21,010 bases of DNA from an uncultured Colwellia sp. (GTDB lineage: Bacteria; Pseudomonadota; Gammaproteobacteria; Enterobacterales; Alteromonadaceae), in NCBI GenBank assembly GCA_913020705.1, contig CAJWBY010000073.1, forward strand, positions 1 to 21,010. Reading direction: 5' to 3'. How positions within the stretch are numbered: the first letter of the stretch is position 1; every line of letters starts with the position of its first letter. Shown in pieces: positions 8,848-18,217 of the stretch. A program made the position numbers and the translations under genes. The notes under the pieces were generated by a model. It searched no databases, was not told the origin of the DNA, and saw only the letters and a list, made by a program, of their open reading frames with translations.

Positions 8848-8909
8848 TTTTGTACCATTTTTGATAGTAAAATCCTGTGTAACTAGTGGCGAAAGTTTTC
8901 AGGTTCGAT

Positions 8910-8915
8910 TACAAT
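8910..8915 (+). promoter_or_regulatory. Possible -10 element of the long gap gene
   Basis: TACAAT is one base from the sigma-70 -10 consensus. The only -35 candidate, TGGCGA at 8887-8892 with a 17-base spacer, is poor. If used, transcription would start near 8922, leaving a leader of about 80 bases that begins almost directly with the hairpin at 8928. Confidence 0.35.
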
Positions 8916-8927
8916 AGCGCCGCATTT

Positions 8928-8965
8928 AGTTATTATTGTTGTTAGTGCTAATATTAATAATAACT
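8928..8965. repeat. 38-base dyad in the leader region of the long gap gene
   Basis: AGTTATTATT (8928-8937) pairs with AATAATAACT (8956-8965), and TTAG (8942-8945) pairs with CTAA (8948-8951) about the same centre. Counting G-U pairs as RNA, only one position (8939/8954) is unpaired below the tiny loop. It lies 36 bases before the gap start codon, and could be a 5' mRNA stabilising hairpin or an operator dyad. Confidence 0.5.
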
Positions 8966-9001
8966 CATCGTTCAATTGACTGAAATAAAAAGGTTTACGC
9001 A

Positions 9002-10450
9002 ATGACTTCTCATCTTGAGGAACAATACCAAACTAGCTGGCAAGAACGCCAAACATTTGCTGAAAATATGCAACCTATTATAGGACAACTTTTCAGAAAT
9101 AAAGGTCTAGAAGTATCTATTTATGGTCGTCCATTAGTTAATGCTTCTGCAATAGACATCATTAAAGCACATAAATCTGTTGCTTTACATGAAGATAGTA
9201 AATTACGTTTACGTGAAAGTTTCCCTTTTATTGATGCTTTAAATAAAATGGATTTAGCACCAGCTCGTATCGATGTAGGTAAGTTAGCCTATCGTTACTT
9301 GTTCAAAGGTGAAGCCAACGGCGTATCAATTGAACAATTTTTAGAAAAAGAATTAGCTTCTATTAATAAAAACACAGATACACAAAAACCTAAAGATGTT
9401 GTTCTTTATGGTTTTGGTCGTATTGGTCGTTTACTTGCTCGTTTATTAATAGAACGTGCGGGTCCTAATTCATCATTGAATCTACGTGCTATTGTTATTC
9501 GTCCAAGTGGTAAAGGCGATTTAGCCAAACGTGCCAGTTTATTACGTCGTGATTCAGTACATGGTGCTTTTAATGGCAGCATCACTATAGATGAAGAAAA
9601 TAACGTAATTAAGGCTAACGGCGCATTTATTCAAGTTATTTATGCAAAAAGCCCAAGCGATATTGATTATACACAGTATGGTATTAACGATGCTTTAGTT
9701 GTTGATAACACAGGTGTATGGAGCGACGAAGAAGGCCTTGGACAACATTTACAATCTAAAGGCGTTGCTAAAGTATTATTAACAGCTCCAGCTAAAGGTG
9801 ATATTAAAAATATCGTCTATGGCGTAAACCAAGATATGATTCTAGCGGATGATAAAATAGTTTCAGCTGCAAGCTGTACGACTAATGCTATCACGCCTGT
9901 TTTAAAAGCAATTAATGATGAATTTGGAATTAAGAATGGCCATGTTGAAACTGTTCACTCTTATACTAACGATCAAAACTTAATTGATAACTACCACCCA
10001 GCGCCAAGACGCGGACGTAGTGCTCCATTAAACATGGTTATCAGTACAACTGGTGCAGCTAAAGCTGTTGCTAAAGCATTGCCTGAATTGAAAGGTTTGT
10101 TAACGGGTAACGCAATACGTGTTCCTACGCCTAATGTTTCAATGGCTATCATGAACTTGAACTTGAAGCAGTCAACGGATAAAGAAGCATTAAACGATTA
10201 CTTACGTAATATATCGTTAAATTCCAAGTTACAAAACCAAGTTGATTACACAGCGTCAACTGAAATTGTTTCTACCGATTTAGTAGGCTCTCGTTACGCA
10301 GGTGTTGTTGATTCTCAAGCCACTATTGTTGATGGTGATCGTGCTGTACTTTACGTATGGTATGACAATGAGTTTGGCTACAGTTGTCAGGTTGTACGTG
10401 TAATGCTAGAAATGGCAGGTATTCAAGTACCGACATTACCTATTAGTTAA
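9002..10450 (+). CDS. Long glyceraldehyde-3-phosphate dehydrogenase homologue with N-terminal extension
   Basis: This 482-residue protein has a GAPDH domain from about residue 132, preceded by about 130 extra residues of unknown function. Catalytic residues are conserved: Rossmann GFGRIGR (137-143), Cys292 in SAASCTTNAITP, His319 in TVHSYTND, GRSAPLN, and WYDNEFGYS near the end. After the second strand it reads LRAIVIRPSG, without the Asp that selects NAD in GapA (GINDLID), so NADP use is plausible. Proteins of this length and layout are known in Pseudomonas, Shewanella and other gammaproteobacteria, annotated as GapB or Gap-2 and linked with gluconeogenic growth; that role here is inference. 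AAGG lies eight bases before ATG 9002. It is a single-gene unit ending at a perfect palindromic terminator. Confidence 0.9.
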   Translation: MTSHLEEQYQTSWQERQTFAENMQPIIGQLFRNKGLEVSIYGRPLVNASAIDIIKAHKSVALHEDSKLRLRESFPFIDALNKMDLAPARIDVGKLAYRYLFKGEANGVSIEQFLEKELASINKNTDTQKPKDVVLYGFGRIGRLLARLLIERAGPNSSLNLRAIVIRPSGKGDLAKRASLLRRDSVHGAFNGSITIDEENNVIKANGAFIQVIYAKSPSDIDYTQYGINDALVVDNTGVWSDEEGLGQHLQSKGVAKVLLTAPAKGDIKNIVYGVNQDMILADDKIVSAASCTTNAITPVLKAINDEFGIKNGHVETVHSYTNDQNLIDNYHPAPRRGRSAPLNMVISTTGAAKAVAKALPELKGLLTGNAIRVPTPNVSMAIMNLNLKQSTDKEALNDYLRNISLNSKLQNQVDYTASTEIVSTDLVGSRYAGVVDSQATIVDGDRAVLYVWYDNEFGYSCQVVRVMLEMAGIQVPTLPIS

Positions 10451-10503
10451 TCAGTTATTGAAGCGTTGGTTTTATACTAATACTTACTCTTTAGTTCATG
10501 AAT

Positions 10504-10531
10504 AAAAAAGTCGCTTTAAAGCGACTTTTTT
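10504..10531. terminator. Bidirectional terminator after the long gap gene
   Basis: A perfect 28-base palindrome runs from six A through AGTCGCTTTAAAGCGACT to six T, 53 bases after the gap stop. The T-run on both strands makes it work in either direction between two convergent genes. Confidence 0.93.
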
Positions 10532-10560
10532 GTTATTTATAAAAACATAATTTGGAATAT

Positions 10561-10583
10561 AAAAAAACCGCATGAATGCGGTT
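10561..10583 (-). terminator. Rho-independent terminator of leucine dehydrogenase
   Basis: On the minus strand an 8-bp stem (AACCGCAT with ATGCGGTT, 10566-10573 and 10576-10583) is followed by seven T (10567-10561). It lies 30 bases past the ldh stop. Confidence 0.88.
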
Positions 10584-10613
10584 CTTAAATGTTAGTAGCA
10601 GTAGAACAAAATA

Positions 10614-11657
10614 TTACTTTCCACCATTACCTATAATAGTTCTAGCCATTTCATCAGCTACTTGCCCTGTGGGTAAGTTTTTCTCTTTTGCTGCTTCAAA
10701 TACACTCATTAACGTATGATAGATATTTTCAACTAAACCAGTCGCTTTATCGGCGCAATAAGGTTCAGGATAAATCTCTAGTGCAACATTGATAATACCA
10801 CCTGCATTTATTACATAATCAGGCGCGTATAAAATACCTTTTTCTAATAAAGCAGTATCATGACGTGGTTCTGCTAATTGATTATTGGCACAACCAGCGA
10901 TAATAACAGCTTTAATTTGTGCAAGGCTATCGTCATTGATAGAGGCACCTAATGCACATGGAGCATAAACATCAACGTCCTGCTTATATATATCATCAAG
11001 GCTTACTAGGGTTGCATTTAACTCTGTAGCTGCTTTATCTAAGATTTGTTGATTGATATCAGTAACAATTAATTCTGCACCAGCAGCGTGAAGCTTTTCA
11101 CATAGAGAATAACCAACGCTACCTAAACCCTGAACAGCAACTTTAATGCCTGTTAGGTCATCAGTACCCAATTTAAATTTCACTGCAGCCTTAATGCCTA
11201 AGAAAGTACCGAGTGCAGTAAAAGGACCTGGGTTGCCACTTTTTCCTTCAAGTCCCGATACAAAATCAGTTTCTTGGTTAACAATGGCCATATCACCGGT
11301 AGTAATATTTACGTCTTCGGCAGTGTAATAACGACCACCTAAATTATTTACTGCTCTGCCATATGCTTTAAATAAATCATTAGATTTTAATTCTTTTGGG
11401 TTACCAATTATAACGCCTTTACCACCGCCAAGTTTTAAACCAGCCATAGCATTTTTATATGTCATACCCTTTGATAAACGAAGAACATCTGTTAATGCCT
11501 CTTCATCGTTTGCATAATCCCAAAAACGACAGCCACCTGCGGCAGGTCCAAGTGCTGTACTATGCACGGCAATAATCGCTTTCAAACCGGTTGCGTCATC
11601 ACTGCAATAAACAACCTGTTCATGGTTGTCAAAATCTACTGAATCAAAAATTGCCAC
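10614..11657 (-). CDS. ldh: Leucine dehydrogenase
   Basis: This 347-residue NAD-dependent amino acid dehydrogenase deaminates leucine and other branched-chain amino acids to 2-oxo acids. It shows the substrate-side GPAAGGCR, the catalytic lysine region LKLGGGKGVI and the Rossmann fingerprint VQGLGSVGY. I chose the GTG at 11657 because GGAG lies eight bases upstream and because numbering from it puts the two active-site lysines at 68 and 80, the positions known in Bacillus leucine dehydrogenase. An in-frame ATG at 11744 would add 29 residues but has no ribosome-binding site and no counterpart in the family. It is transcribed alone, converging on the long gap gene, and probably serves branched-chain amino acid catabolism. 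Confidence 0.93.
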   Translation of the reverse strand: MAIFDSVDFDNHEQVVYCSDDATGLKAIIAVHSTALGPAAGGCRFWDYANDEEALTDVLRLSKGMTYKNAMAGLKLGGGKGVIIGNPKELKSNDLFKAYGRAVNNLGGRYYTAEDVNITTGDMAIVNQETDFVSGLEGKSGNPGPFTALGTFLGIKAAVKFKLGTDDLTGIKVAVQGLGSVGYSLCEKLHAAGAELIVTDINQQILDKAATELNATLVSLDDIYKQDVDVYAPCALGASINDDSLAQIKAVIIAGCANNQLAEPRHDTALLEKGILYAPDYVINAGGIINVALEIYPEPYCADKATGLVENIYHTLMSVFEAAKEKNLPTGQVADEMARTIIGNGGK

Positions 11658-11749
11658 TTTTAAATCTCCACGTAAAAAGTTTTTATCTATCGATTTTTTA
11701 CTTTTGTAATAAGGGTTGTATTGTTTCGGAGCGCACAATACCATTTAGC

Positions 11750-11764
11750 CTAGCGGTACGCTAG
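11750..11764. repeat. Small inverted repeat upstream of ldh
   Basis: CTAGCG (11750-11755) and CGCTAG (11759-11764) flank GTA, and AGC/GCT continues the dyad with one bulged C. It lies about 93 bases upstream of the ldh start and could be an operator or leader hairpin. No specific regulator is recognised. Confidence 0.35.
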
Positions 11765-11898
11765 CTGTGTGATTAAAATATTATGATTTGTTTATGATGA
11801 TAATTGTATAGAATAAAGCACAGTGGGAATCTATAAGTTACCTTACAGAAGTTATTGGTTTGAGATGCTTTTATTGGATTATTATGGAATGAGTAAAA

Positions 11899-12363
11899 TT
11901 AGTGGTTGAAGGCAAAGTTGGTCACGTTACTTATGTTCTCAACAGAACACGCCATACGTTGTCTTGGCATACCAGCCTCCATAAAAACAGCTCCAGCAGT
12001 GGTAAAATTAAATTTTCTAAAATATTCAACGTCATCTAACGGGCTGTAAATAAAAACTTCGTCTAGATTAATATCTCGTGCTATTGCAAGTAAGCCTTTC
12101 ATAACGTGCCTATCTATATTCCTCTTTCGAAAAGCCATTAATACGGCAATTCTCGATATTTCTCCTGTAGATAAAATTCTTCCCGTTGCAACGGGCTCTT
12201 GAGTAATATCATCGCAGACCAATACATGAAATGCATATTGGTCTTTACGATCAAACTCAATCTTTCGAGGAATACGCCATTCACAAATAAAAACTTTTTC
12301 TCTAACATCTTTTAATAAAGATACTGCTTGTTCCCACTTTACTCTACTTACACTAAACGACAT
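11899..12363 (-). CDS. GNAT-fold N-acetyltransferase-like protein with degenerate acetyl-CoA loop
   Basis: This 154-residue protein reads like a GNAT acetyltransferase: an N-terminal REKVFICEWRIPRKIEFD (ElaA-like), a VLVCDD strand, PVATGRIL, GEISRIAVLMAFRKRNID, and the C-terminal VEYFRKFNFTTAGAVFMEAGMPRQRMA. Substrate unknown. The loop that normally reads Arg/Gln-x-x-Gly-x-Gly/Ala for acetyl-CoA pyrophosphate binding is RKRNID here, with no glycine. The start at 12363 is chosen because GGA lies upstream and it avoids overlapping the previous gene; the in-frame start at 12399 would overlap the end of roxA by 16 bases. roxA ends 20 bases upstream, so the two are probably cotranscribed. Confidence 0.75.
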   Translation of the reverse strand: MSFSVSRVKWEQAVSLLKDVREKVFICEWRIPRKIEFDRKDQYAFHVLVCDDITQEPVATGRILSTGEISRIAVLMAFRKRNIDRHVMKGLLAIARDINLDEVFIYSPLDDVEYFRKFNFTTAGAVFMEAGMPRQRMACSVENISNVTNFAFNH

Positions 12364-12383
12364 TGTTTCAATTCCAAGAATTT

Positions 12384-13550
12384 TTATTCTACATACCAAA
12401 AGCCCATATTTAAAACACTAGTTAACAATTGTTTATTTTTCAAACAATACATTAAACTTTTTACTTGTTTTGTTGTCAGTATGTGCGGCTTTGTTAAGTA
12501 AGTCGCTAATTCTATTGTTTCTTTGTCAATTAAAAAACTTTCCCCATTTATACATAAAAAACTCGTTTGCTCTTGTTCATGTTCTTGTTGAAAAGGAACA
12601 ATTAAACTTTTTATCCCTGAAACTGGTACTAATGTGTTTTCTGGCTCGGACAAAATATCGGTAAGTTTCTCTTGGGTAATGGGGGATACAGGTATTAATA
12701 TTTCTAAGGCATGATGATTTTGCGTTAGGTATTTTCCAATAAATGGTGTAAATAAGCTGTCGTCATCTAACTGTGCTTGCATAAAAGCTTTGAGTTTTGC
12801 AATGTCAGCATGAAGAAGTTGTTCGGGGCTCTCTGTTAATAAACGATCCTTATCAGGGAATCGTGTTTCACCTAAGTTTTCATCTATTAATTTATCCGCA
12901 AAACTTGACCATAACTCTTGGTTGTTTGGCGCTTGAAATCCAATAGAGAAGTTCATGGAATTCTCTATTGATACACCATTATGTGGATGGTTTGGTGGAA
13001 TATAAAGTAAATCACCTGCTTCAGTTATTTCATCAATAACAGGTACAAAATCTGATACTTGCTTTAAATCAGGATGAGGCAATAACTGCTTAAGCGAGCT
13101 ATCTGGCGCACCTACTTTCCAACGTCGTCTGCCTTCTCCTTGAATAATGAAAACATCGTATTGATCTAAATGAGCGCCAACACCGCCGTTTGGTGTTGAG
13201 AAGCTAACCATTACATCATCAATTCGCCATTTAGGTATAAAATCAACTGCAGCTAATAGCGTTTGAGTTTTACGAGACCAATTATTTACAGCTTGTACCA
13301 GAAGAGTCCAATTTTGTTCGCCAAACTTATCGAATGACTCAAAAGGGCCTTGCTCTACTTGCCATTTGTTATTTTGATTCGCAATTATACGCGATTCAAT
13401 TTCATTCTCCATCGCTAAACCAGCAAGCTCATTAGCATCGATAGGATCGGTAAAGTTTTTAAAAGCACCTTTTATCAATAAAGGTTTCTTTTGCCAATAT
13501 TCTTTTAGAAATTGCTCAGGCGTAAGCTCGCCCCAATTGATTGTTTGCAT
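12384..13550 (-). CDS. roxA: Ribosomal protein uL16 3-hydroxylase (cupin/JmjC-type oxygenase)
   Basis: This 388-residue 2-oxoglutarate/Fe(II) oxygenase is homologous to E. coli RoxA/YcfD (373 residues), which hydroxylates an arginine of ribosomal protein uL16. Conserved text includes DPIDANELAGLAMENE, GGVGAHLDQYDVFIIQGEGRRRW, GDLLYIPPNHPHNG and MNFSIGFQAPN. The iron ligands are His127, Asp129 and His190 when counted from ATG 13550, close to E. coli 125, 127 and 187. That agreement, and the QTINW opening, favour this ATG over the in-frame GTG 13589, which would add 13 residues read from an upstream structured region. The C-terminal winged-helix part is present. It is followed closely by the GNAT gene. 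Confidence 0.93.
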   Translation of the reverse strand: MQTINWGELTPEQFLKEYWQKKPLLIKGAFKNFTDPIDANELAGLAMENEIESRIIANQNNKWQVEQGPFESFDKFGEQNWTLLVQAVNNWSRKTQTLLAAVDFIPKWRIDDVMVSFSTPNGGVGAHLDQYDVFIIQGEGRRRWKVGAPDSSLKQLLPHPDLKQVSDFVPVIDEITEAGDLLYIPPNHPHNGVSIENSMNFSIGFQAPNNQELWSSFADKLIDENLGETRFPDKDRLLTESPEQLLHADIAKLKAFMQAQLDDDSLFTPFIGKYLTQNHHALEILIPVSPITQEKLTDILSEPENTLVPVSGIKSLIVPFQQEHEQEQTSFLCINGESFLIDKETIELATYLTKPHILTTKQVKSLMYCLKNKQLLTSVLNMGFWYVE

Positions 13551-13624
13551 GGTTTGGTTACTCTTAGTGTGAATTTGGAACATCGTCACTCATTGCCATC
13601 CATGGCACCGTGACATTGTCTTTA

Positions 13625-13677
13625 AGGATGTAGGTACTTATGATTTGTCTGGAACATAAATCATGACCGTTCATCCT
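13625..13677. repeat. Nested inverted repeat upstream of roxA
   Basis: AGGATG (13625-13630) and CATCCT (13672-13677) enclose ATGATTT (13640-13646) and AAATCAT (13658-13664). The neighbouring sequence repeats GAACATAAA (13652 and 13678) and holds GCCATCCATGGC near 13598. It looks like a structured non-coding element between the purB terminator and roxA, possibly a dispersed intergenic repeat or the roxA leader. Confidence 0.4.
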
Positions 13678-13683
13678 GAACAT

Positions 13684-13707
13684 AAAAAAGGAACCCTAAG
13701 GTTCCTT
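13684..13707 (-). terminator. Rho-independent terminator of the purB operon
   Basis: On the minus strand AAGGAACC (13707-13700), loop TTAG and GGTTCCTT (13695-13688) form an 8-bp stem, followed by a run of T through 13684. It lies 25 bases past the purB stop. Confidence 0.9.
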
Positions 13708-13731
13708 ATATCAGAATAAGTCTAAACGAAG

Positions 13732-15111
<1,380 letters not shown>

Positions 15112-15150
15112 CTAATGTTAAAGTAAGGTTAAAAACTAATTTTGAATTTT

Positions 15151-15774
15151 TTAACAAGTTTTAAGTAGTTGCTCTGCACATTCAACAACTTTTGAACGTG
15201 AGAATAAAATACTGCGGCGTTTTCCGCCCACTTGTCGCCATAATACACTTGATCGAATACCTGCTAATAAAAGCGCGCGTATTCTATGCTGATTGACAGT
15301 TTGCTTTAATATACTCGGTTCGCCGGCTACTTGAATTGGCGTGCCTAAAGGGCTAATTAAATCGCTATAAATTGAAGCTAAACTTGATATAAGCGTGTCA
15401 CTGGTGATCTCGTAATGAGCTAATTGACGCTGGCTTTGTGTTATACGGTCGCCAAGTTCATTCATTTTACTGCTGTGTTTACTCAAACGGCGTTCTAAAC
15501 CAAGTAAACTTACAACATAACGGGTAATTTCAGGGTCTTTGTTTGTTGATTTATTCCCTAAATGGCTGACTATTGTCTTCAATCCTATTTTCAAATGGCT
15601 AATTTCGCCACCATAAACTTCCATAGTATTCTCAGGAGAAGTGATCATGACACTATTAAGTAATAACGCTAGCTCATCTTCATCAACTTGCCCACTACGT
15701 GATATTTTCTGTACCCAATAAGCGACTTGGCAAACGGCGGCAAGTGTAAGGGTTTGTTCATTAATGCTATTCAT
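15151..15774 (-). CDS. hflD: High frequency lysogenization protein HflD homologue
   Basis: This 207-residue protein begins MNSINEQTLTLAAVCQVAYWVQKISRSG and contains SLLGLERRLSKHSSKMNELGDRI, matching the HflD (YcfC) family, which in E. coli is membrane-associated and affects phage lambda CII stability. Its host role is unclear. I chose ATG 15774; the longer in-frame GTG at 15837 would lie inside mnmA and adds 21 residues without family similarity. It sits 31 bases after mnmA and 48 before purB, the conserved gammaproteobacterial order. The ribosome-binding site is weak. Confidence 0.9.
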   Translation of the reverse strand: MNSINEQTLTLAAVCQVAYWVQKISRSGQVDEDELALLLNSVMITSPENTMEVYGGEISHLKIGLKTIVSHLGNKSTNKDPEITRYVVSLLGLERRLSKHSSKMNELGDRITQSQRQLAHYEITSDTLISSLASIYSDLISPLGTPIQVAGEPSILKQTVNQHRIRALLLAGIRSSVLWRQVGGKRRSILFSRSKVVECAEQLLKTC

Positions 15775-15805
15775 AATTTTACTACTTATATTTCTACTGC
15801 ATTTA

Positions 15806-16957
15806 TTAGCGGATGAGAGAGTTGATGATTCCGCCACCTAAACAAATATTATCTTGATAAAAAACTACAGATTGTCCAGGCGTTACCGAACTCTGAGCTT
15901 CGTCAAACATCACGAGATATTCACCATCACTCATCGGTGACAAATGACAAGCAACATCGTCTTGGCGATAGCGAGTTTTAACCGTACATTTCAAAGGAGC
16001 ATCAAGAGGCTTGCGGTTTATTAAATGTAATTGATTTCCAATTAAGCCTTTAGAAAATAGGCGAGGGTGATTATGACCTTGACCGACAATTAAAACATTG
16101 CGTAATAAATCTTTTTCAACAACATACCAAGGCTCTTCACCAGCATTCGCTAAACCACCTATTCGAAGACCTTTGCGCTGACCTAGCGTGTGATACATTA
16201 AACCGTCGTGATCGCCAATGACTTCACCTTCGGCTGATTCTATTTTTCCTGGCTGTGCAGGTAAATATTGTCCAAGGAAATCTTTGAATTTTCGCTCACC
16301 AATAAAGCAAATGCCTGTGCTGTCTTTCTTATTATGCGTAACTAAATCTGCAGTTTCGGCAATAGCACGTACTTCAGGCTTTTCTATATTACCAACAGGA
16401 AATAAAGTACGGCCAACTTGCTCGTCGCTAAGCGTATATAAAAAGTAACTTTGATCTTTATTACTGTCTAAGCCACGTAACATCGACCATTGACCATCAA
16501 TGAATTCACGCTGAACATAATGGCCTGTAGCAATGTAGTCAGCGTTCAAATCTTCACAAGCGAATTCTAAGAATGCTTTAAATTTAATCTCTTTATTACA
16601 CATGATATCGGGATTTGGTGTACGTCCAGCTTTGTATTCAGCTAGGAAATACTCAAAAACATTATCCCAATATTCAGTGGCAAAATTGATCGTGTGTAGT
16701 TTTATACCTAGTTTGTCACAAACAAGTTGTGCGTCTTCTAAGTCTTGCGATGCCGCACAGTATTCATCAGTATCATCTTCTTCCCAGTTCTTCATGAACA
16801 AGCCTTCGACTTGATAACCTTGTTCAATCAATAAATGCGCGGAAACAGAAGAGTCAACACCGCCAGACATACCAACAATAACTTTGGTATCGCACGGAGC
16901 TTTGGTTATAGGCGCAGAATTTTGAATTTCAGCGCTAGATGATATTTGTGATGACAT
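15806..16957 (-). CDS. mnmA: tRNA-specific 2-thiouridylase
   Basis: This 383-residue enzyme puts sulfur on U34 of tRNAs for Lys, Glu and Gln. The ATP pyrophosphatase loop GMSGGVDSS (29-37) is followed by [26 protein letters not shown] and [11 protein letters not shown]. The catalytic cysteines are Cys120 and Cys217, 97 apart as in E. coli (102 and 199). [10 protein letters not shown] and [11 protein letters not shown] are also present. The N-terminus is about 17 residues longer than in E. coli; an internal start is possible but no better one is seen. An extended -10 promoter is visible in the 63-base gap after nudJ. Confidence 0.96.
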   Translation of the reverse strand: MSSQISSSAEIQNSAPITKAPCDTKVIVGMSGGVDSSVSAHLLIEQGYQVEGLFMKNWEEDDTDEYCAASQDLEDAQLVCDKLGIKLHTINFATEYWDNVFEYFLAEYKAGRTPNPDIMCNKEIKFKAFLEFACEDLNADYIATGHYVQREFIDGQWSMLRGLDSNKDQSYFLYTLSDEQVGRTLFPVGNIEKPEVRAIAETADLVTHNKKDSTGICFIGERKFKDFLGQYLPAQPGKIESAEGEVIGDHDGLMYHTLGQRKGLRIGGLANAGEEPWYVVEKDLLRNVLIVGQGHNHPRLFSKGLIGNQLHLINRKPLDAPLKCTVKTRYRQDDVACHLSPMSDGEYLVMFDEAQSSVTPGQSVVFYQDNICLGGGIINSLIR

Positions 16958-16989
16958 TAAAACTACAAATCTAAGGAAAATGGCGCAAA

Positions 16990-16998
16990 ATTATATCA
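16990..16998 (-). promoter_or_regulatory. Extended -10 promoter for mnmA
   Basis: On the minus strand TGATATAAT is a perfect extended -10 (TG-n-TATAAT), about 33 bases before the mnmA start. The -35 at 17-base spacing (TATGCC) is poor, as is usual for extended -10 promoters. It would give mnmA-hflD-purB a start independent of nudJ. Confidence 0.55.
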
Positions 16999-17020
16999 TG
17001 TCAAAAATTTGCGGCATAGA

Positions 17021-17536
17021 TTAAAGATTAGATTTTAGTGAAGATAATGAGGTTTTTTTTCCGCTTTCTCTTATAGAGAGATAATCTTCGATACATTCTA
17101 ATACTAGCTTACTGCGTAATTGCGATGATTTTTCTTTTATCTCTTTAAATGTTAACCAATGTGTATCAATAATTTCATCGTCTTGTGGAGTGCCTTTTAG
17201 AAAGCTATCTAGTTCGATGACAAAACAAAAACGTAGATAATAAAGATTAATTTCAGGACGATGAAAGTAATAAATACCTGATACGTAATCAGGCGTTAAT
17301 GCTAAACCTGTTTCTTCTAATACTTCGCGTTCAATTGCAGCGATTAAGTTTTCATTTGCCTCTAAATGGCCGGCAGGCTGATTAAATACCTTTTTACCAT
17401 TTTCAATTTCTTCTACAAGCAAAAATTTATTTTGATGGACAACAACTGCAGCAACTGTGGCATTGGGTTTGAACTGATCAACACCATGTTCACTGTTTAT
17501 GATATTAGTTTTCATAGCGTTAACGTCTAAGGGCAT
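17021..17536 (-). CDS. nudJ: NUDIX phosphatase, NudJ type
   Basis: This 171-residue NUDIX hydrolase resembles E. coli NudJ (YmfB), which hydrolyses nucleoside and thiamine pyrophosphates. The NUDIX box GHLEANENLIAAIEREVLEETGL (about 56-78) carries the full Gx5Ex7REUxEExGU pattern, and FKPNATVAAVVV and FNQPAGH are family-like. AGGTG eight bases before ATG 17536 supports this start, although the in-frame ATG at 17515 would be closer to the E. coli length. It lies 3 bases after rluE, with which it is cotranscribed. The C-terminal tail, rich in Ser and Lys, is longer than in E. coli. Confidence 0.92.
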   Translation of the reverse strand: MPLDVNAMKTNIINSEHGVDQFKPNATVAAVVVHQNKFLLVEEIENGKKVFNQPAGHLEANENLIAAIEREVLEETGLALTPDYVSGIYYFHRPEINLYYLRFCFVIELDSFLKGTPQDDEIIDTHWLTFKEIKEKSSQLRSKLVLECIEDYLSIRESGKKTSLSSLKSNL

Positions 17537-17539
17537 TAT

Positions 17540-18214
17540 TTATTCACCTTTTAATTGACTGTAATGACCATTGCCAATGCCATCAAGGTTGTATTTACCA
17601 ATGCTGTATCGCACTAATCTTAATGTTGGAAAACCAATAGCGGCAGTCATTCTTCGAACTTGTCGGTTTCTACCTTCTGTAATTGTGATACTCAGCCATG
17701 TAGTTGGAATGCTTGCACGCTCGCGGATAGGGGGATTACGTGCCCAAAGTTTGGGTTCACTCATAATGTTTACTTTAGCAGGCATTGTTGGCCCGTCTTT
17801 CAATTCAACACCTTCACCCAGCTTTTGTAAATCACTTTCCTGAGGTGCACCTTCAACCTGCACCCAATAGGTTTTTTCTGTTTTTTCTTTAGGGTTAGCC
17901 AGTTTATGTTGTAATTTCCCATCATTTGTCAATAACAACAAACCTTCGCTATCTCTATCTAAACGGCCAGCGGCATAAACATCTTTTACCTGAATAAAAT
18001 CTTTTAATGTTTTACGCTGTTGATCGTCGGTAAATTGTGAGAGTACATCAAAAGGTTTATTAAAAAGGACTAAAACACGATCTGCAGGAGCAGGGCGAGG
18101 TTTGGTTTCTTTTAACGAACGACTTTTTGATAGTCGGCGATTAGTAGAGTTTGACGATTTACCGTTTTTAGCTCTTACTTTGTCTTTTGACAAGTCTTTA
18201 ATGAGGTTAGTCAC
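17540..18214 (-). CDS. rluE: 23S rRNA pseudouridine synthase E
   Basis: This 224-residue RsuA/RluB/E/F-family enzyme is similar in size to E. coli RluE (217), which makes pseudouridine 2457 in 23S rRNA. The catalytic Asp lies in [66 protein letters not shown] and an N-terminal Lys/Arg/Ser-rich tail are seen. The start is GTG 18214 with AAGGA overlapping the dinG stop, only 3 bases after dinG. It belongs to the conserved rluE-nudJ-mnmA-hflD-purB block. Confidence 0.94.
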   Translation of the reverse strand: MTNLIKDLSKDKVRAKNGKSSNSTNRRLSKSRSLKETKPRPAPADRVLVLFNKPFDVLSQFTDDQQRKTLKDFIQVKDVYAAGRLDRDSEGLLLLTNDGKLQHKLANPKEKTEKTYWVQVEGAPQESDLQKLGEGVELKDGPTMPAKVNIMSEPKLWARNPPIRERASIPTTWLSITITEGRNRQVRRMTAAIGFPTLRLVRYSIGKYNLDGIGNGHYSQLKGE

Positions 18215-18217
18215 AAG

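Noticed and set aside
8645..8917. 90-residue plus-strand frame over the lipoprotein start
   Set aside because: It runs antisense to the signal peptide region of a convincing lipoprotein gene and has no ribosome-binding site or recognisable motif.
11658..11744. N-terminal extension of leucine dehydrogenase from ATG 11744
   Set aside because: The GTG at 11657 has a good ribosome-binding site and puts the catalytic lysines at family positions 68 and 80; the extra 29 residues have no counterpart.
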